A DNA stretch of 64,000 nucleotides, from NCBI GenBank assembly GCA_032433765.1, contig JAVIAB010000008.1, positions 40,543,736 through 40,607,735 of the forward strand, written 5' to 3'. Position numbers and translations under genes: made by a program. The notes beneath the pieces were generated by a model that saw only the letters and a program-made list of their open reading frames with translations, made no database searches and was not told the origin of the DNA. Shown piece by piece: positions 26,615 through 40,483 of the stretch. Position 1 is the stretch's first letter. Every line of letters begins with the position of its first letter. Source of the stretch: Megaustenia siamemsis. Lineage: Eukaryota > Mollusca > Gastropoda > Stylommatophora > Ariophantidae.

Positions 26615-27047
26615 TCAGAGAAATTCCTCTCTATCAACACACGTTTTCTTTTTTTAAAATTGCTCATACAAATTTTCCCCATATAGCTTTATTTTTTTTT
26701 TAATTTAAGACAATATTTAAATATTTTACCATATTTATGTTGATTCACTGTTTCATATTCGTTTATTAATTTTTTAAAAATTGTTTATTTCCGAGTCATG
26801 TTTGTTGATTTTGTGTGGCTAAATATTTGCTTACAATTTAGCATTAAATAAAGGCAGAGAACAAACGTCGAGTTAGCACAGAAATGCGTGGTCTTATTTT
26901 TATTTCCTTTCTAATCTGATACATGTAACATCCTGTTATAATTTTGTCACTGGAATATTGGAAATCTTCAAGAGGATTGAAATTATAATCCTCTTTAGGA
27001 TTCTCCTTTAAAATTAAGCTGTTGTTTGCTGTTAGCGGGATTGGTAA
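26615..27047. other. AT-rich spacer
   Basis: No gene or element recognised. Confidence 0.4.
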
Positions 27048-27540
27048 AGATATTGGTGTTGTTATTGATTGAGATGTCGATTTTTATTGTCGTGATTGTT
27101 GTACAGTTATTGATTGAGATGTCGATTATTATTGTCGTGATTGTAGTACAGTTATTGATTGAGATGTCGATTATTATTGTCGTGATTGTAGTACAGTTAT
27201 TGATTGAGATGTCCATTATTATTGTTGTGTTGTTATTGATTGAGATGTCGATTATTATTGTCGTGATTGTAGTACAGTTATTGATTGAGATGTCGATTAT
27301 TATTGTCGTAATTGTAGTACAGTTATTGATTGAGATGTCGATTATTATTGTCGTAATTGTAGTACAGTTATTGATTGAGATGTCGATTATTATTGTCGTA
27401 ATTGTAGTACAGTTATTGAATGAGATGTCGATTATTATTGTCGTAATTGTAGTACAGTTATTGATTGAGATGTCGATTATTATTGTTGTGTTGTTATTGA
27501 TTCAGTCGTCGATTATTATTGTCGTGATTGTAGTAGGGAG
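27048..27540. repeat. 42-bp tandem repeat array
   Basis: About 12 copies of a 42-bp unit containing TTATTGATTGAGATGTCGAT and TGTCGTGATTGTAGTACAG. Two copies are shortened. A period divisible by 3 gives a 179-codon hydrophobic frame (Ile/Val-rich) that is not a credible protein. The array directly precedes a LINE 3' tail. Confidence 0.93.
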
Positions 27541-27632
27541 TCGCAGCTCTCACGATCCACTGTGAATAGAAGATAAGATTGTGGAAAGACATGATCGCCT
27601 ACGCCAACCGTACGGCACATGAAGATGATGAT
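27541..27632 (+). mobile_element. LINE family A terminal 3' tail
   Basis: About 90 bp matching the last coding bases and 3' end of family A: GTGAATAGAAGATAAGATTG, ATGATCGCCTACGCCAACCG, ACATGAAGATGATGATC. Nothing further 5' is preserved; the 42-bp array takes its place. Confidence 0.65.
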
Positions 27633-28206
27633 CAACTGTTATGCGTTGTTTCTTGTTTGTTTTGTTTTGTTCTCTTTTTTTAATGAAGACGTGCATTGTA
27701 ACTTTCTGTTTTGTTCAGTTTTTTTCCCTCAAGCGTAAAGCTGCAACGTTAATTTTCATGTAATTAATCTCACCTCCAATTGACATCCAATATATCGTAT
27801 AAGAGCTTTATATATCAACAATCAAAGAAACTGTAATGGGTTTGCACACATTTTCTGGCTGCTCAAAGTATATTACAAGCTGCTCTGGCAAATACATTTT
27901 CTAGATACAAAAGAGACATAGCGTTTGATTCCCGTTCCTCCCCTCCTTTCCCCCTGTGTAATCTAGGACATCTGCGCGTGTCTGAATGAGTGTGAAATTA
28001 AAGTCTGGTGTGCTCCGGTTTCTAATAAGAAGCTTAGAGCTTCTTCCATTAGTGGCTTAGCTCTGACCCTTAAAGCTCTCTTGTAGGACCCATGAATGTG
28101 TGTGTGTCCACGGATATGAGATGAAAGAGAAGGAGAGACGGAAAAAGACGGTGGAGTAGAAAGAGGAAGGGGGGGGGAAAAGAAGACAGAAGAGACGAAT
28201 CTATCT

Positions 28207-28245
<39 letters not shown>

Positions 28246-28329
28246 ATCTCTCTCTTTATTTCCCCTAATTCAGAATCTGTTGGCCATGTTAGTGAACTAG
28301 CTCACTGAGGACACGACCGAGGATTTGAT
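27633..28329. other. unique sequence with (CT)n
   Basis: No gene seen. A CT microsatellite occupies about 28,209-28,258. Confidence 0.5.
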
Positions 28330-29068
28330 CCTGGAGACTACAATGAATGTTACACTTCTCAAAGTGTTTTGGACAACGGAGACTATAATGAATGTTACAC
28401 TTCTCAAGGTGTTTTGGACATCGGAGACTATAATGAATGTTACACTTCTCAAGGTGTTTTGGACAACGGAGACTATAATGAATGTTACACTTCTCAAGAT
28501 GTTTTGGACATCGGAGACTATAATGAATGTTACACTTCTCAAGGTGTTTTGGATATCGGAGACTGCAATGAATGTTACACTTCTCAAGGTGTTTTGAACA
28601 TCGCAGACTATAATGAATGTTACACTTCTCAAGGTGTTTTGGATATCGGAGACTAATGAATGTTACACTTCTCAAGGTGTTTTGGACATCGCAGACTATA
28701 ATGAATGTTACACTTCTCAAGGTGTTTTGAACATCGGAGACTATAATGAATGTTACACTTCTCAAGGTGTTTTGGACATCGGAGACTATAATGAATGATA
28801 CACTTCTCAAGGTGTTTTGGACATCGGAGACTATAATGAATGTTACACTTCTCAAGGTGTTTTGGACATCGGAGACTATAATGAATGTTACACTTCTCAA
28901 GGTGTTTTGGACATCGGAGACTAGAACGAATTTTACACCTCTCAAAAAGATGTCTTAGACATAGGAGACTATAATGAATGTTAGACCTCTCAAAAAGATG
29001 TCTAAGACATAGGAGCCTATAATTAATGTTACGCCTCTCAAGAAGATGTCTTGGACATCTAGATTTCT
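28330..29068. repeat. 45-bp tandem repeat array
   Basis: About 16 copies of a 45-bp unit with GAATGTTACACTTCTCAAGG and TGTTTTGGACATCGGAGAC. Copies degrade towards 29,068 (CCTCTCAAAAAGATGTC). The period of 15 codons gives long frames on both strands. Substitutions are not concentrated at one codon position, so I treat it as non-coding. Confidence 0.95.
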
Positions 29069-29504
29069 AAGGTTAAATATTCACTCCACGCGTTAAAGCA
29101 ACTAGACGATATCGTGTTAGCACTCATATTTTTCGATGATCATCGACAAATAACGATTCAGACCCGAACACCTCGCAGCGACTGCACTGTGGCCTTTAAT
29201 TTTCGATCCTATAAATCCCTACCCCTTCCCCCGGCAGATCCCAGTAAGTGGAACATGCCATAAAGATAGTTTATTGTTTCTTAACTGGCAAATGGTATGG
29301 ATAGTATGGTCGGCATCACAGACATACATATAGTAAGATAAAAAGACAAGTTAAGCTACAGCAGTGACAACCGTTGAAGATCTCATAAGGGCAAGAACAA
29401 GAATGCTCTATTTCCATCAACACACAAATGGGCATAAGAGGAAATGAAGAAGAAGGAGGAGGAGAAGAGAGAAGAAGAAGAAGAAGAGATGATGATGATG
29501 GTGG

Positions 29505-29547
<43 letters not shown>

Positions 29548-30139
29548 AAATGAACCCTGACCCTTTCGATCATTAGCGAGAGCACAAACCACTCAACCGC
29601 CGCAGCTCCTTCTAAAGTTGGCAAGAAAAATTGGAAAATATAGTTTACATTATTTAGTGGCATTCCTAGTAACAGGAAAGCTCGAGTACAAACGAATATA
29701 AGAAAGACAAAGGAAAATAACACGAAACGAAATAAGTGAATGTGAAAAGAACCTTTGCAAGGTAGAAATATTCTCCATAGATACAAGTCTGTTTGTGATT
29801 GAAAGCAACCGTCTGCATTTTGTATTTTGCTTGCTTGATCATAAAGATATATACAAAAGGGACATAACACAACCAACTATTATTGTGTCATTTACGAAAC
29901 ATTATTCTCCCTTACCACCGCTTCTCTTTCCATATGTCATCAATAGTTCAATATTTAATTACCTGCTAATTCAAAACTATGCTATTATATGTGTGTATAA
30001 TCGCAGCACTGTATTCTTTAAAAACCTGGACTAAATATGGAAATAAAAAATTCTAGGCAAGAAAAGTAATCTTAGAAAATTTAGCTCTAGCGTATAAAAT
30101 GTATTATCAACCCTTACCTACGCATATGAAAGGTAGGAA
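29069..30139. other. unique sequence with (GAT)n/(GAA)n
   Basis: An A/G-rich tract at about 29,440-29,490 runs into GATGAT at about 29,490-29,547. The minus-strand frames (up to 186 codons) cross this microsatellite and show no domain. No gene is supported. Confidence 0.5.
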
Positions 30140-30392
30140 ACAACAAGAGAGATTGAGAAAACAACTAAACACGATTGCAAACAAATGTCTCAGAAAAATC
30201 CTCTGTCTACAATAGAATGAATTCAAGAATACTATGGAGATAAGAGAAATAGCCATGCAACCAACTATCTTATACAATTAGAACGAGAAGATAGACTATG
30301 TCGGACATGTGTTGAGAAGAGACAACAATATAATTTCAACACAGGCTCTACTTTAGTTAACATCATGGTACAGAAAAATAGGAAGACTTAAA
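30140..30392 (+). mobile_element. degenerate LINE C-terminal fragment (another family)
   Basis: Allowing frame breaks, the plus strand reads LRKQLNTIANKCLRKILCL, then EIREIAMQPTI, then DYVGHVLRRDNNIISTQAL and [10 protein letters not shown]. This is the usual post-RT region of RTE-like LINEs (GHVLRR followed by a GR-rich stretch). It has several stops and runs directly into the TTGG array. Confidence 0.6.
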
Positions 30393-31545
30393 GAGTTGGT
30401 TGGTTGGTTAGTTGGTTGATTGGTTGGTTGGTTGGTTGGTTGGTTGATTGGTTGGTTGATTGGTTGGTTGGTTGTTTGGTTGGTTGGTTGGTTGGTTGGT
30501 TGGTTGACTAATTATTTAGTTGGTTGGTTGACTAATTGTTTAGTTGGTTGGTTGGTTGGTTGACTAATTGTTTAGTTGGTTGGTTCACTAATTGGTTAGT
30601 TGGTTGGTTGACTAATTGCCTGCTTGCGTGGACGATTTATTGGTTGGATGGTTGGTTGGTAGAGATTGATTTATTGATTTGTTGGCTGGTTGTTTGGTTG
30701 GTTGATTGATTGATTGATTGATTGGTTGGTTGGTTGAATGATTGATTGGTTGATTGATTGATTGATTGTTTGGTTATTTGATTGATTGGTTGATTAATTG
30801 ATTGATTGATTGGTTTGTTATTTAGTTGATTGATTGATTATTTTGTTGATTTATTGATTGATTGATTAGTTAGTTGGTTGGCTGATTGATGGGTTGTTGC
30901 TTGGTTGGTTGGTTGATTTATTGGATCGTTCTATTGGTTGGTTAGTTGACTGATTGATTTATTGATTGATTGATTGATTGGTTGGTTGGTTGGTTGGTTC
31001 ATTGATTGATTGGTTTGTTGGTTGATTGGTTGGTTGGTTGGTTGGTTGGTTGGTTAATTGATTGATTGATTGGTTGGTTGGTGGTTGGTTGGTTGATTGA
31101 TTGATTGGTTTGTTGGTTAATTGGTTGGTTAATTGGTTGGTTAGTTGATTGATTGATTGATTGATTGGTTTGTTGGTTGATTGGTTGGTTAGTTGGTTGA
31201 TTGATTGATTGGTTTGTTGGTTGATTGGTTGGTTAGTTGGTTGATTGATCGATTGATTTGTTGGTTGATTGTTTGATTGATTGATTGATTGATTGTTTGA
31301 TGGACTGATTGTTGATTGGTTGGTTGATTGATTGTTTGATGGACTGATTGTTGATTGGTTGGTTGGTTGATTGATTGTTTGATGGACTAATTGTTAATTG
31401 GTTGATTGATTGATTGATTGATTGATTGTTTGATGGTTAATTGTTCATTGGTTAGTTGGTTGACTAATTGTTAATTGTTGTTTGGTTGTGTGACTAATTG
31501 GTTTATTGGTTGGTTGGTTGGCTGGTTGACTAATAGGTTATTTGT
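30393..31545. repeat. (TTGG/TTGA)n tetranucleotide array
   Basis: About 1.15 kb of TTGGTTGG mixed with TTGATTGA, including short higher-order blocks such as TTTGATGGACTGATTG at about 31,290-31,390. It begins at the end of a LINE fragment, consistent with growth from a LINE 3' simple-repeat tail (inference). Confidence 0.93.
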
Positions 31546-31779
31546 CTAATGTGTCGTCTTCTGTCATGCACGTAAAATATTGTGAACTTTCATGTTAAAA
31601 GGACGCAGCAGCCACCGAGACTCCCATTGTGATATGAAACAGAACAGAGCCACTGTTACCTGCCACGCATGTCAAAGACGCGACTAAGGAGGTTTTGAAT
31701 CGTCGCCCGTAGAGTCGTGTAGGACGTACACGGAGCGTCCTTGTTAACGGAATTTACCGAACCATTATGGGATAGGTGT

Positions 31780-33118
31780 GATTTCAATGAAACTGGTGCA
31801 GCTGATACGGAAAATTCCTGACTTCATTGAGACTGGTGGAACTGATATGGAAAATTCCTGACTTAATTGAGACTGGTGGAACTGATATGGAAATTCCTGA
31901 CTTCATTGAGACTGGTGGAACTGATATGGAAAATTCCTGACTTCATTGAGACTGGTGGAACTGATATGGAAAATTCTTGACTTCAATGAATCTATTGGAG
32001 CTGATATGGAAAATTCCTGACTTCATTGAGACTGGTGGAACTGATATGGTAAATTCCTGACTTCAGTGAATCTATTGGAGCTGATATGGAAAATTCCTGA
32101 CTGCAATGAAACTATTGGAGCTGATATAGAAAATTCCTGACTGCAATGAATCTATTGGAGCTGATATGGAAAATTCCTGACTTCAATGAATCTATTGGAG
32201 CTGATATTGAAAATTCCTGACTGCAATGAAACTATTGGAGCTGATATGGAAAATTCCTGACTTCATTGAGACTGGTGGAACTGATATGGTAAATTCCTGA
32301 CTTCAGTGAATCTATTGGAGCTGATATGGAAAATTCCTGACTGCAATGAAACTATTGGAGCTGATATGGAAAATTCCTGACTGCAATGAATCTATTGGAG
32401 CTGATATGGAAAATTCCTGACTTCAATGAATCTATTGGAGCTGATATTGAAAATTCCTGACTGCAATGAAACTATTGGAGCTGATATGGAAAATTCCTGA
32501 CTTCAATGAATCTATTGGAGCTGATATTGAAAATTCCTGACTGCAATGAAACTATTGGAGCTGATATGGAAAATTCCTGACTGCAATGAAACTATTGGAG
32601 CTGATATGGAAAATTCCTGACTGCAATGAAACTATTGGAGCTGATATGGAAAATTCCTGACTGCAATGAAACTATTGGAGCTGATATGGAAAATTCCTGA
32701 CTGCAATGAAACTATTGGAGCTGATATGGAAAATTCCTGACTGCAATGAAACTATTGGAGCTGATATGGAAAATTCCTGACTACAATGAAACTGGTGGAA
32801 CTGATATGGAAAATTCCTGATTACAATGAAACTGGTGGAGCTGATATGCAAAATTCCTGATTACAATGAAACTGGTGGAGCTGATATGGAAAATTCCTGA
32901 TTACAATGAAACTGGTGGAGCTGATATGCAAAATTCCTGATTACAATGAAACTGGTGGAACTGATATGGACAATTCCTGATTACAATGAAACTGGTGGAG
33001 CTGATATGCAAAATTCCTGATTACAATGAAACTGGTGGAGCTGATATGGAAAATTCCTGACTTGAATGAAACTGGTGGAACTGATATGGAAAATTCCTGA
33101 CTTCAGTGAAACTAGTTC
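31780..33118. repeat. 40-bp tandem repeat array
   Basis: About 33 copies of a 40-bp unit containing GAGCTGATATGGAAAATTCC followed by TGACTGCAATGAAAC. Two unit types, ATTGAGACTGGTGGAAC and AATGAATCTATTGGAGC, alternate in runs. The last unit ends at AACTAGTTCCATGG. A single related unit lies reversed at 39,175-39,230. Confidence 0.96.
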
Positions 33119-33456
33119 CATGGATAAAATATGATAGAACAAAATCGCAGGATGTCGACGTTTGGCATCCATGACCCAAGCCGGCCGTCCTAAAGTATCA
33201 AGAAGCTAAAGGGCCGAAACACATACTCGACGGGGAACTTTTTCTGATGATCAGATTACCTCCTGTCGAAGCTCTGTAAAATGTTTCTTATCATCGCTGT
33301 CGTCATGGGAAATACTGCCTCGTTTCTTGGATTCTTTTACATTTTTGTGTCTTTATGTTGTCAGTAATGAAACTTTATAATAGATTTCTGTTTATTTATA
33401 TTATTTCCCACTTCCCGTTGTTTATCTTTGGCGGTTTACTCTTTGAGCCTTTGAAA
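33119..33456. other. unique spacer
   Basis: No gene or repeat recognised. Confidence 0.4.
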
Positions 33457-33808
33457 TGTGGATTTATAGAAGAATAGGTAGAATTGGATGGAACGAAAAG
33501 AAAACAAACGATGGAGTTTTTAATTAACTAAAAATAAAAAGAGAAGAGCACTACTAAATACAATTAAGACAAGACAAATGAAATTTTTGGGGCACGTTAA
33601 AAGACACAACAGCCTACTAAAAGTAATATTGGAAGGGAAAATACAAGGTAAAAGAGGCAGAGGCAGACCAAGACTAACATGGACGAGTAACATCAAAAGA
33701 TGGACAAGTCAATCTATGACAACCTGCACCATCAAAGCAAGAAACAGAGTTGAATGGCGATCCATGGTAGCCAACCTTCGTTGCGGCGACGGCACTCGAT
33801 GATGGTTT
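33457..33808 (+). mobile_element. LINE family B 3' fragment
   Basis: Encodes an RTE-like LINE C-terminus: FLGHVKRHNSLLKVILEGKI, a GKRGRGRPRLTW motif, and the terminal WRSMVANLRCGDGTR with its stop. Two early stops or frame breaks lie near 33,520. It ends with CACTCGATGATGG. The family also occurs reversed at 33,985-34,225 and plus-strand at 56,133-56,472. Confidence 0.8.
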
Positions 33809-33984
33809 ACTCTCGATAGATGATCTCGAAACAGCCAAAAATGGCGCCAGAGCTCAGCGTTTTTGTGATTTAATAGGGTCCCATCAAGAGCAAACACTTG
33901 TTGTGGTCTGTTTAAACATACAGGTTGGAGAGTAACCCAGTTGTTGGTGCTCTCATTTGTTTATAGACCAGGTGGTTCCGGGTT

Positions 33985-34225
33985 CATCATCAAGTACCAT
34001 CTCCGCAACGAAGGTTGGCTACTATGGAGCGCCATTTTGCTCTGTCTCTTGCTTTGATGGTGCAGGTTGTCATAGGCTGGTTTGTCCATCTTTTGATATT
34101 ACTCGTCCATACTAGTCTTGGTCTGCCTCTGCCTCATTTCCCTTGTATTTTCCCCTCCATGATTACTTTTAGTAGGTTGATGTGTCTTTTAACAAGGCCC
34201 AAAAATCGCAATTGTCTTTTTTGAA
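33985..34225 (-). mobile_element. LINE family B 3' fragment (inverted)
   Basis: The reverse complement reproduces the same C-terminus, with RGRPRLVWTSNIKRWT and KWRSIVANLRCGD, and the 3' end begins at CATCATCAAGTACC. It points towards the fragment at 33,457-33,808, so the two tails face each other across about 175 bp. Confidence 0.78.
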
Positions 34226-34504
34226 TTTCCGGATTCATCTCCCACTATTCTTATGGAACTGACACCGTTTTGGTGTGCACTCAACATCTGAAAATGGGTA
34301 CCAGAAATTATTATTTTCTATCTAAAAATTAGAGCTACATGGGGTGATTTTGATTACAATATCTGTATATCACGGCCCACAGCCGTGCAAATGTGCACTA
34401 ACATATTTTAACATATAGGATTATATAACATATGGGATTACCTATGGGCCACACTTTACTTGTTATTAATATTTGCATTAACCGGTTTTCTCAAGCATGT
34501 TTAG
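34226..34504. other. unique spacer
   Basis: AT-rich sequence without a recognised feature. Confidence 0.4.
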
Positions 34505-35585
34505 TTTCCATCCTTTGATGATAGTGATGATAATGATGGTGGTGGTGGTAGTGGTGATGATGGTGATGATGATTATGGTGGTGGTGGTGGTGGTGGTGGT
34601 GTTGATGATGATGATGGCGGTGGCGGCGGTGGAGGTGATTATGAAGGTGGTGATTGTGGTAGAGTTGATTTTGAAAGTGGTGATTGGGGTGGAGGTGATT
34701 ATGAAGGTGGTGATTGTGGTGGAGGTGATTATGAAGGTGGTGATTGTGGTGGAGTTGATTTTGAAGGTGGTGATTGTGGTGGAGGTGATTATGAAGGTGG
34801 TGATTGTGGTGGAGGTGATTATGAAGGTGGTGATTGTGGTGGAGGTGATTATGAAGGTGGTGATTGTGGTGGAGGTGATTATGAAGGTGGTGATTGTGGT
34901 GGAGGTGATTATGATGGTGGTGATTGTTGTGGAGGTGATTATGAAGGTGGTGATTGTGGTGGAGGTGATTATGAAGGTGGTGATTGTGGTGGAGGTGATT
35001 ATGAAGGTGGTGATTGTGGTGGAGGTGATTATGAAGGTGGTGTTCGTGGTGGATGTGATTATGAAGGTGGTGATTGTGGTGGAGGTGATTATGATGGCAG
35101 TGATTGCGGTGGAGTTGATTATGAAGGTGGTGATTGTGGTGGAGTTGATTATGAAGGTGGTGATTGTGGTGGAGGTGATTATGAAGGTGGTGATTGTGGT
35201 GGAGGTGATTATGAAGGTGGTGATTGTGGTGGAGGTGATGGTGGTGGAGGTGATGGTGGTGGAGGTAATGGTGGTGGAGGTGACGGTGGTGGAGGTAATG
35301 GTGATTATAATGGTTTTTATGAAGTTCCTGTTGGTGGTGGAGGTAATGATGATGGTAATAGTAGTGATGATGGCGATAGTGGTGGTGGAGGTGGTGAGGG
35401 GTGGATGGTGATTATGATGATGGTGGTTGTGGTGGTGGATGTGGAAGTGATTATGATAGTGATAGTGGTGTTAATGGAGATGATGACGATGATAATGATG
35501 ATATTGGTGGAGGTGATAACGATGATAACGATTATGGTGATGGTGATTTTGCTAGTGATGACGATGATGATGTTGGTGGTGGTGG

Positions 35586-35623
<38 letters not shown>

Positions 35624-35636
35624 TTGGTGGTGGTGG

Positions 35637-35671
<35 letters not shown>

Positions 35672-35830
35672 TTGGTGGAGGTGATGATGATGATGATGAT
35701 CCTTGTGGTGTTGGGGGTGGAGATAATGATGATATTGATGAAAATAGTGAAGATGACGATATTGCTGGTGGTGGTGATAATGATGATAATAGTGGTGGTG
35801 GAAGTGATGATGAAGACGATGGTAAAGGTG
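34505..35830. repeat. 30-bp GGTGAT array grading into (GAT)n
   Basis: 34,631-35,240 is about 20 copies of a 30-bp unit, GGTGATTATGAAGGTGGTGA with TTGTGGTGGA. On both sides it grades into GGTGGT and GATGAT trinucleotide runs. Long Val/Met, Asp/Gly and Ser/Pro/His frames on both strands are compositional. Confidence 0.95.
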
Positions 35831-36017
35831 GTCGTATACCACGGTTCAGATACAAGCCGTTGTCCTTTGTGAATAGAAGATGATGCGGTGATTACGATTG
35901 TTTTTCTCATTTCCAAAGTTCTGTTTGAGAGGGAACTTGTCCATACTAGACGTTCTACTATTGCATTTATATCAACAGATCCCACCAGTTCCAGAGTTAC
36001 GGCAATCCTCATCCCGT

Positions 36018-36502
36018 TGGCCAGTCTAACTACACATAGACTTGTTCTAGCCAGTCTAACTACACACAGACTTGTTCTAGCCAGTCTAACTACACATAGA
36101 CTTGTTCTAGCCAGTCTAACTACACATAGACTTGTTCTAGCCAGTCTAACTACACATAGGCTTGTTCTAGCTAGTCTAACTACACATAGACTTGTTCTAG
36201 CCAGTCTAACTACACATAGACTTGTTCTAGCCAGTCTAACTACACATAGACTTGTTCTAGCCAGTCTAACTACACATAGGCTTGTTCTAGCCAGTCTAAC
36301 TACACATAGACTTGTTCTAGCCAGTCTAACTACACATAGACTTGTTCTAGCCAGTCTAACTACACATAGACTTGTTCTAGCCAGTCTAACTACACATAGA
36401 CTTGTTCTAGCCAGTCTAACTACACATAGACTTGTTCTAGCCAGTCTAACTACACATAGACTTGTTCTAGCCAGTCCAACTACACATAGACTTGTTCCAG
36501 GG
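36018..36502. repeat. 30-bp tandem repeat array
   Basis: About 16 nearly identical copies of a 30-bp unit, CCAGTCTAACTACACATAGA with CTTGTTCTAG. Only a few point differences (TAGG for TAGA, CTAG for CCAG, CACAGA for CATAGA). High identity suggests recent amplification. Both strands are open because the unit is ten stop-free codons. Confidence 0.96.
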
Positions 36503-36853
36503 AGCCCAAATATGCGATGAAGTTGGGTCTTGATCAGGTCTGGTTTGTTGGCACTGTCATGACAACGGCAAGTGCTGAGCCTTAGATATGAAAATGTGCT
36601 TTTTATTGCAGTATCATTTTGCAACTGATAACTGGGGCTAAAAACGTCTGATCCTTCGTCCCCACCCTTCTCCAGCTGTGAGTTCCTGGATTAATGAACA
36701 ATTGAGATATAGATCAAGAGATTTGTCAAGATGGAGGCGTGAACAAGAAACACATAGAACACACATCACTTCAAACTTTATGCACTATTAAGAGTAGCAG
36801 ATAAGAGAATTTAATATGCATCATCAGCACACGAAACAAACAAAAAATACGTA
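36503..36853. other. unique spacer before mariner
   Basis: No gene recognised. Confidence 0.4.
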
Positions 36854-38179
36854 GGGAGGTCAAAAAGAAATGCACACCAATTTCTCGGAAACTATTCGGG
36901 CAAAATGTGTGAAATTTTCACAGATTGTAGCTGAACATCCCCTTTACACTACCTATTTTTCAACATAATCTCCGTCCAAGCATATTGCCTTACGCCAAAG
37001 CGAAACTAGGTCATGAATGCCTCGTTTGTACCAAGTTTTGTCCTGCTCGCGTAGCCATTTTTTAACTGCACGGATCACACCCTCATCATTGTCAAATTGT
37101 GTGTCCCACGCAGGAATTTTTTGAGTGGTCCAAACAGATGGAAATCTGAGGGAGCCAGATCAGGGCTGTAAGGAGGATGGCAGTACAGTCCAACCAAATT
37201 TGTTGATTGCTTCCCGTGTTACCAGACTTGTGTGAGGGCGTGCATTGTCATGTTGAAGCAACAAATCTGCAGATGGCTTATTAGGCCGAACTCTGTGGAA
37301 CCGATTTTTGAGTTTTGTCAGTGCATTGATGTAAGCTGTCGAGTTGATTGTCTCACCTCTTGTCATTACATCAACAAGAATCACACCATCAATGTCCCAG
37401 AAGACAGTGATCATCACCTTTACGGCTGATGGAGATGTTTTGAATTTTTTTCTTTTTGGTGACTGCGGATGATGCCATTCCATTGACTGCATTTTTGTTT
37501 CAGGCTCATAATAATGTGCCCACGTTTCGTCACCGATAACAATTTTTGACAAAAACATTTCTCCTTCAACACCGAAACGCTCCAACAATTCAGAACAGAA
37601 TGTTTTCCTTTGACCTCTGTGATCATTTGTTAGGCACCGAGGAACCATCGAGCGCAAATCTTTGAATATCCGAGAGTTTTAAAAATTGCGATTGCACTTC
37701 CCTTGCTGACTGTAAGCTGCAATGCCAATTGCTGACTAGTGATACGCCTATCCTTACGAATAATGGCATCAGCCCGGTTTAACATGTCTGTGCTGGTAGC
37801 CGAGGCAACACGTCCAGAACGCGGTAAATCATGCAGCTCCACTCGTACACTTTCTGCAGCTTTAATTCTCTGAACCCAGCGACTAACTGTGCTCCTATCG
37901 ACTGCAGAACATTTGTACACTGCACACAGTCGTTTATGAATGTTTGCCACAGTTTCTTTTTCCGCAACCAGAAATTCTATGACAATTCGCTGTTTGTAAC
38001 GGACATTGTTGACAAGCTCCATTTTAACGGTTCATAGATTGCGTAATATTTATCAAAATGCTGTGCAATTTGGTGCACATAATTGGAACATGTCATATTC
38101 CAAGTGTGCAAAATTTCATATTCCTATCTTTATTATTAGCCGAGAAAAAAATTGGTGTGCATTACTTTTTGACCTCCCG
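36854..38179 (-). mobile_element. mariner (D34D) DNA transposon, decayed
   Basis: A 1.33-kb element with terminal inverted repeats of about 28 bp. The left end begins GGGAGGTCAAAAAGAAATGC at 36,854 and the right end, reverse-complemented, begins CGGGAGGTCAAAAAGTAATG. TA dinucleotides flank both ends (36,852-36,853 and 38,180-38,181), the expected mariner target duplication. Transposase remains lie inside on the minus strand. Length and termini match a full-size mariner-family element. Confidence 0.92.
36953..38022 (-). pseudogene. mariner transposase, frameshifted
   Basis: The start ATG is at 38,022. The N-terminal part contains the helix-turn-helix region (VDRSTVSRWVQRIKAAE) and runs to about 37,630, where a one-base loss moves the frame. 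The second segment, down to 37,160, carries the first two catalytic aspartates, in IGDETWAHYY and LLQHDNARPHT. Another frame change near 37,175 precedes YSPDLAPSDFHLF, whose APSD aspartate lies about 34 residues after the second, the D34D signature of mariner. A further break follows at RGTHN, and the last segment ends at the stop at 36,953. At least three frameshifts make this copy inactive; it could only be mobilised in trans. Confidence 0.9.
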
Positions 38180-38277
38180 TATTACAAGGATATATCAACT
38201 TGCATTTTACTAACATGATATTTATATTATAATTATTCCATTATTATAATAATTATTATTGTATCTTCTTCTTTTGC

Positions 38278-38475
38278 ACTTCCTCATTTGCTTTTCAGCG
38301 TCGAGGGGAGAGATAGTTTACGATCTTTAGCTCTCCTAATGCTGATGGCTTCTCCTGCTGTTATCTTTCCTAGTGTTTCTAATATTCCATCAATCCATCT
38401 TATTCTTGGTCGGCCCTTGGGTCTGGTGTTCTTGCAAAGATTTATTGAAGGCTCGTTGCGTTGTGTTTTGATCCC
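38278..38475 (-). mobile_element. LINE family F 3' fragment
   Basis: The minus strand encodes RPKGRPRIRWIDGILETLGK, then ITAGEAISIRRAKDRKL, the end of a LINE polyprotein. The same segment is amplified in tandem at 62,457-63,215 and appears once more at 63,216-63,290. Confidence 0.75.
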
Positions 38476-38669
38476 TCTGCTTGTTGTATCTTTAAAGTTG
38501 AACTTTAGATACAACCATAGACACTTTACATCATATAATGATAAACATACCATTAGTCTATTGCATTCCGCATATTGGTTTTTGTATTCTATGGGAACGG
38601 TTCAAATAAATGATACGATGCAAACTTTGAATGTATTTACTAGCTTAAATAATGCTTTATTGTGATTAG

Positions 38670-38672
<3 letters not shown>

Positions 38673-38716
<44 letters not shown>
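38673..38716. repeat. (CT)n microsatellite
   Basis: Pure CT run of about 44 bp. Confidence 0.95.
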
Positions 38717-40172
<1,456 letters not shown>

Positions 40173-40483
40173 TCGATAACCAGAAGACTGAATTATATAG
40201 TTCCATATTCTCCCCGTTTTACTTCTTAGTTCTCCTTAGTACGCCTATAGCTGTGACTCAAAATAACAAAAATCATCCTTGAAATAAATTTACCAGCTTT
40301 GTGTCACTGATTGCTGCGACCAGTTCCTGACCAGTACCAACGAATGTATAAGAATGAAGTGAAGATTTAGTGGCGATACACTCCAGATTAAAGTCAGTAA
40401 CGATCATGCCATTTAAGGTCGTAGAATGCCAGCTCTAATAAAAGTACTCGAATTGACAGATTCATCTTTCTTTGGTTGTTTGT
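40173..40483. other. unique spacer
   Basis: No feature recognised. Confidence 0.4.

Noticed and set aside
29316..29876. 186-codon minus-strand ORF with Ser/Ile runs
   Set aside because: Crosses a GAT/GAA microsatellite. No domain and no start or splice context.
34497..36624. Long Val/Met, Asp/Gly and Ser/Leu/Val frames on both strands
   Set aside because: All follow from GGTGAT, GATGAT and the 30-bp CCAGTCTAAC array; none has a domain.
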